From the IMG/VR virus record IMGVR_UViG_3300044858_005176, positions 1-64,000 of that record: 64,000 nt of DNA. One strand, given 5' to 3'. This document shows, piece after piece, positions 63,638-64,000 of this stretch. The first letter of the stretch is position 1, and the number at the start of each line of letters is the position of its first letter. Below the pieces are notes generated by a model. It worked only from the letters and a program-made list of their open reading frames with translations, ran no database searches and had not been told where the DNA came from. Source of the DNA: a virus. The position numbers were made by a program, and so were the translations under genes.

Positions 63638-64000
63638 AAACCACCGACACACCACGAACCGATGCCGCAAGATTGAAGCTTGGGCAGGAGCTAGAGCGTG
63701 AGCTAAAGGCATCTAAAGCCGAGGTCGCCCGACTCCAGAATGAGCTAGACGCAACTTGCAATGCTGAAGAACTGCGGCAGGAACGCGAGACGAGGAAGAG
63801 AGCCGAGGCCGAGGTCGCAAGGCTCAACAACATCTTGGAGAATACCAGAATGTCTAGGGACACCATGATTGAAGACAGGAATCTCTTAGATCAAGAACTC
63901 GCCGCATCACAGGCCGAGGTCGAGAGGCTTAAAAGGGAGTTGGACGCTTGGGACTACGGAACCCGCGCAAAACGAGAGCAGGAAGCAAGGAAGAAGGCAG
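63634..64000 (+). CDS. TPRTDA-type coiled-coil protein, partial (runs off window)
   Basis: Starts MKTTDTPRTDAARLKLGQEL and continues as an uninterrupted coiled coil (KASKAEVARLQNELDATC; AASQAEVERLKRELDAWDYG). The first 12 codons are almost identical to the gene at 63168. No stop before the end of the window. Confidence 0.55.
   Translation, partial: MKTTDTPRTDAARLKLGQELERELKASKAEVARLQNELDATCNAEELRQERETRKRAEAEVARLNNILENTRMSRDTMIEDRNLLDQELAASQAEVERLKRELDAWDYGTRAKREQEARKKA

Overview
The window reads as most of a temperate tailed-phage (siphovirus-like) genome or prophage. It has a lambda-type terminase pair, a gpW-like joiner, portal, maturation protease, decoration protein, major capsid protein, a long tape measure protein, adhesin-like tail proteins, a lysis cassette, a tyrosine integrase beside a tRNA 3'-end sequence, and its own replication genes. 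The DNA is moderately GC-rich. A lipoprotein spanin candidate implies a Gram-negative host envelope. The TPRTDA-type coiled-coil proteins at the right edge, and the general gene style, suggest a host in or near Verrucomicrobiota or Planctomycetota, but this is only inference.

Layout. 91-2545 (+): small and large terminase. 2556-20424 (-): about 34 tightly packed genes, mostly joined by 4-base ATGA overlaps, forming an early or middle module. It carries a SNF2-type helicase, a ligase-like nucleotidyltransferase, a ParB-like protein, a Ycf46-like AAA+ ATPase with DUF2997, DUF1257 (Ycf35) and DUF3150-like partners, and a DNA polymerase III beta clamp. Rho-independent terminators at about 19.65, 19.0, 17.87 and 11.68 kb divide it into transcription units. 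20425-20877: a divergent control region with 56-bp tandem repeats, 11-bp iterons and repeated CCGTCGGT boxes.

20878-54896 (+): the head and tail genes. gpW and portal are followed by a 1581-residue glycine-zipper protein with an LRAT-like domain, a phosphoesterase, a protease-scaffold fusion, decoration and capsid proteins, a terminator, connectors, tape measure, several paralogous tail proteins, an Ig-repeat fibre, a cysteine-rich protein and a beta-solenoid adhesin. 54908-56509 (+): lysis genes (holin-like proteins, unimolecular spanin candidate, CHAP-type endolysin). 56495-58306: lysogeny region with two divergent ribbon-helix-helix proteins around a palindromic operator, a small HTH protein, the integrase and the attachment-site core. 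58376-64000 (+): a second early region with a CHC2/Toprim primase, small zinc-ribbon-like proteins and coiled-coil proteins. It runs off the right edge.

Two sequence systems cut across these genes. A 15-bp palindrome, GTCTTA-NNN-TAAGAC, occurs eight times between 294 and 23765, in five proteins as the same in-frame peptide SY(D/H/R)KT, and nowhere further right. It could be the binding site of the ParB-like protein. A GTTGAC box lies 20-24 bases upstream of nine late-gene start codons, always where a gene does not overlap its upstream neighbour, and looks like an unrecognised late expression signal.
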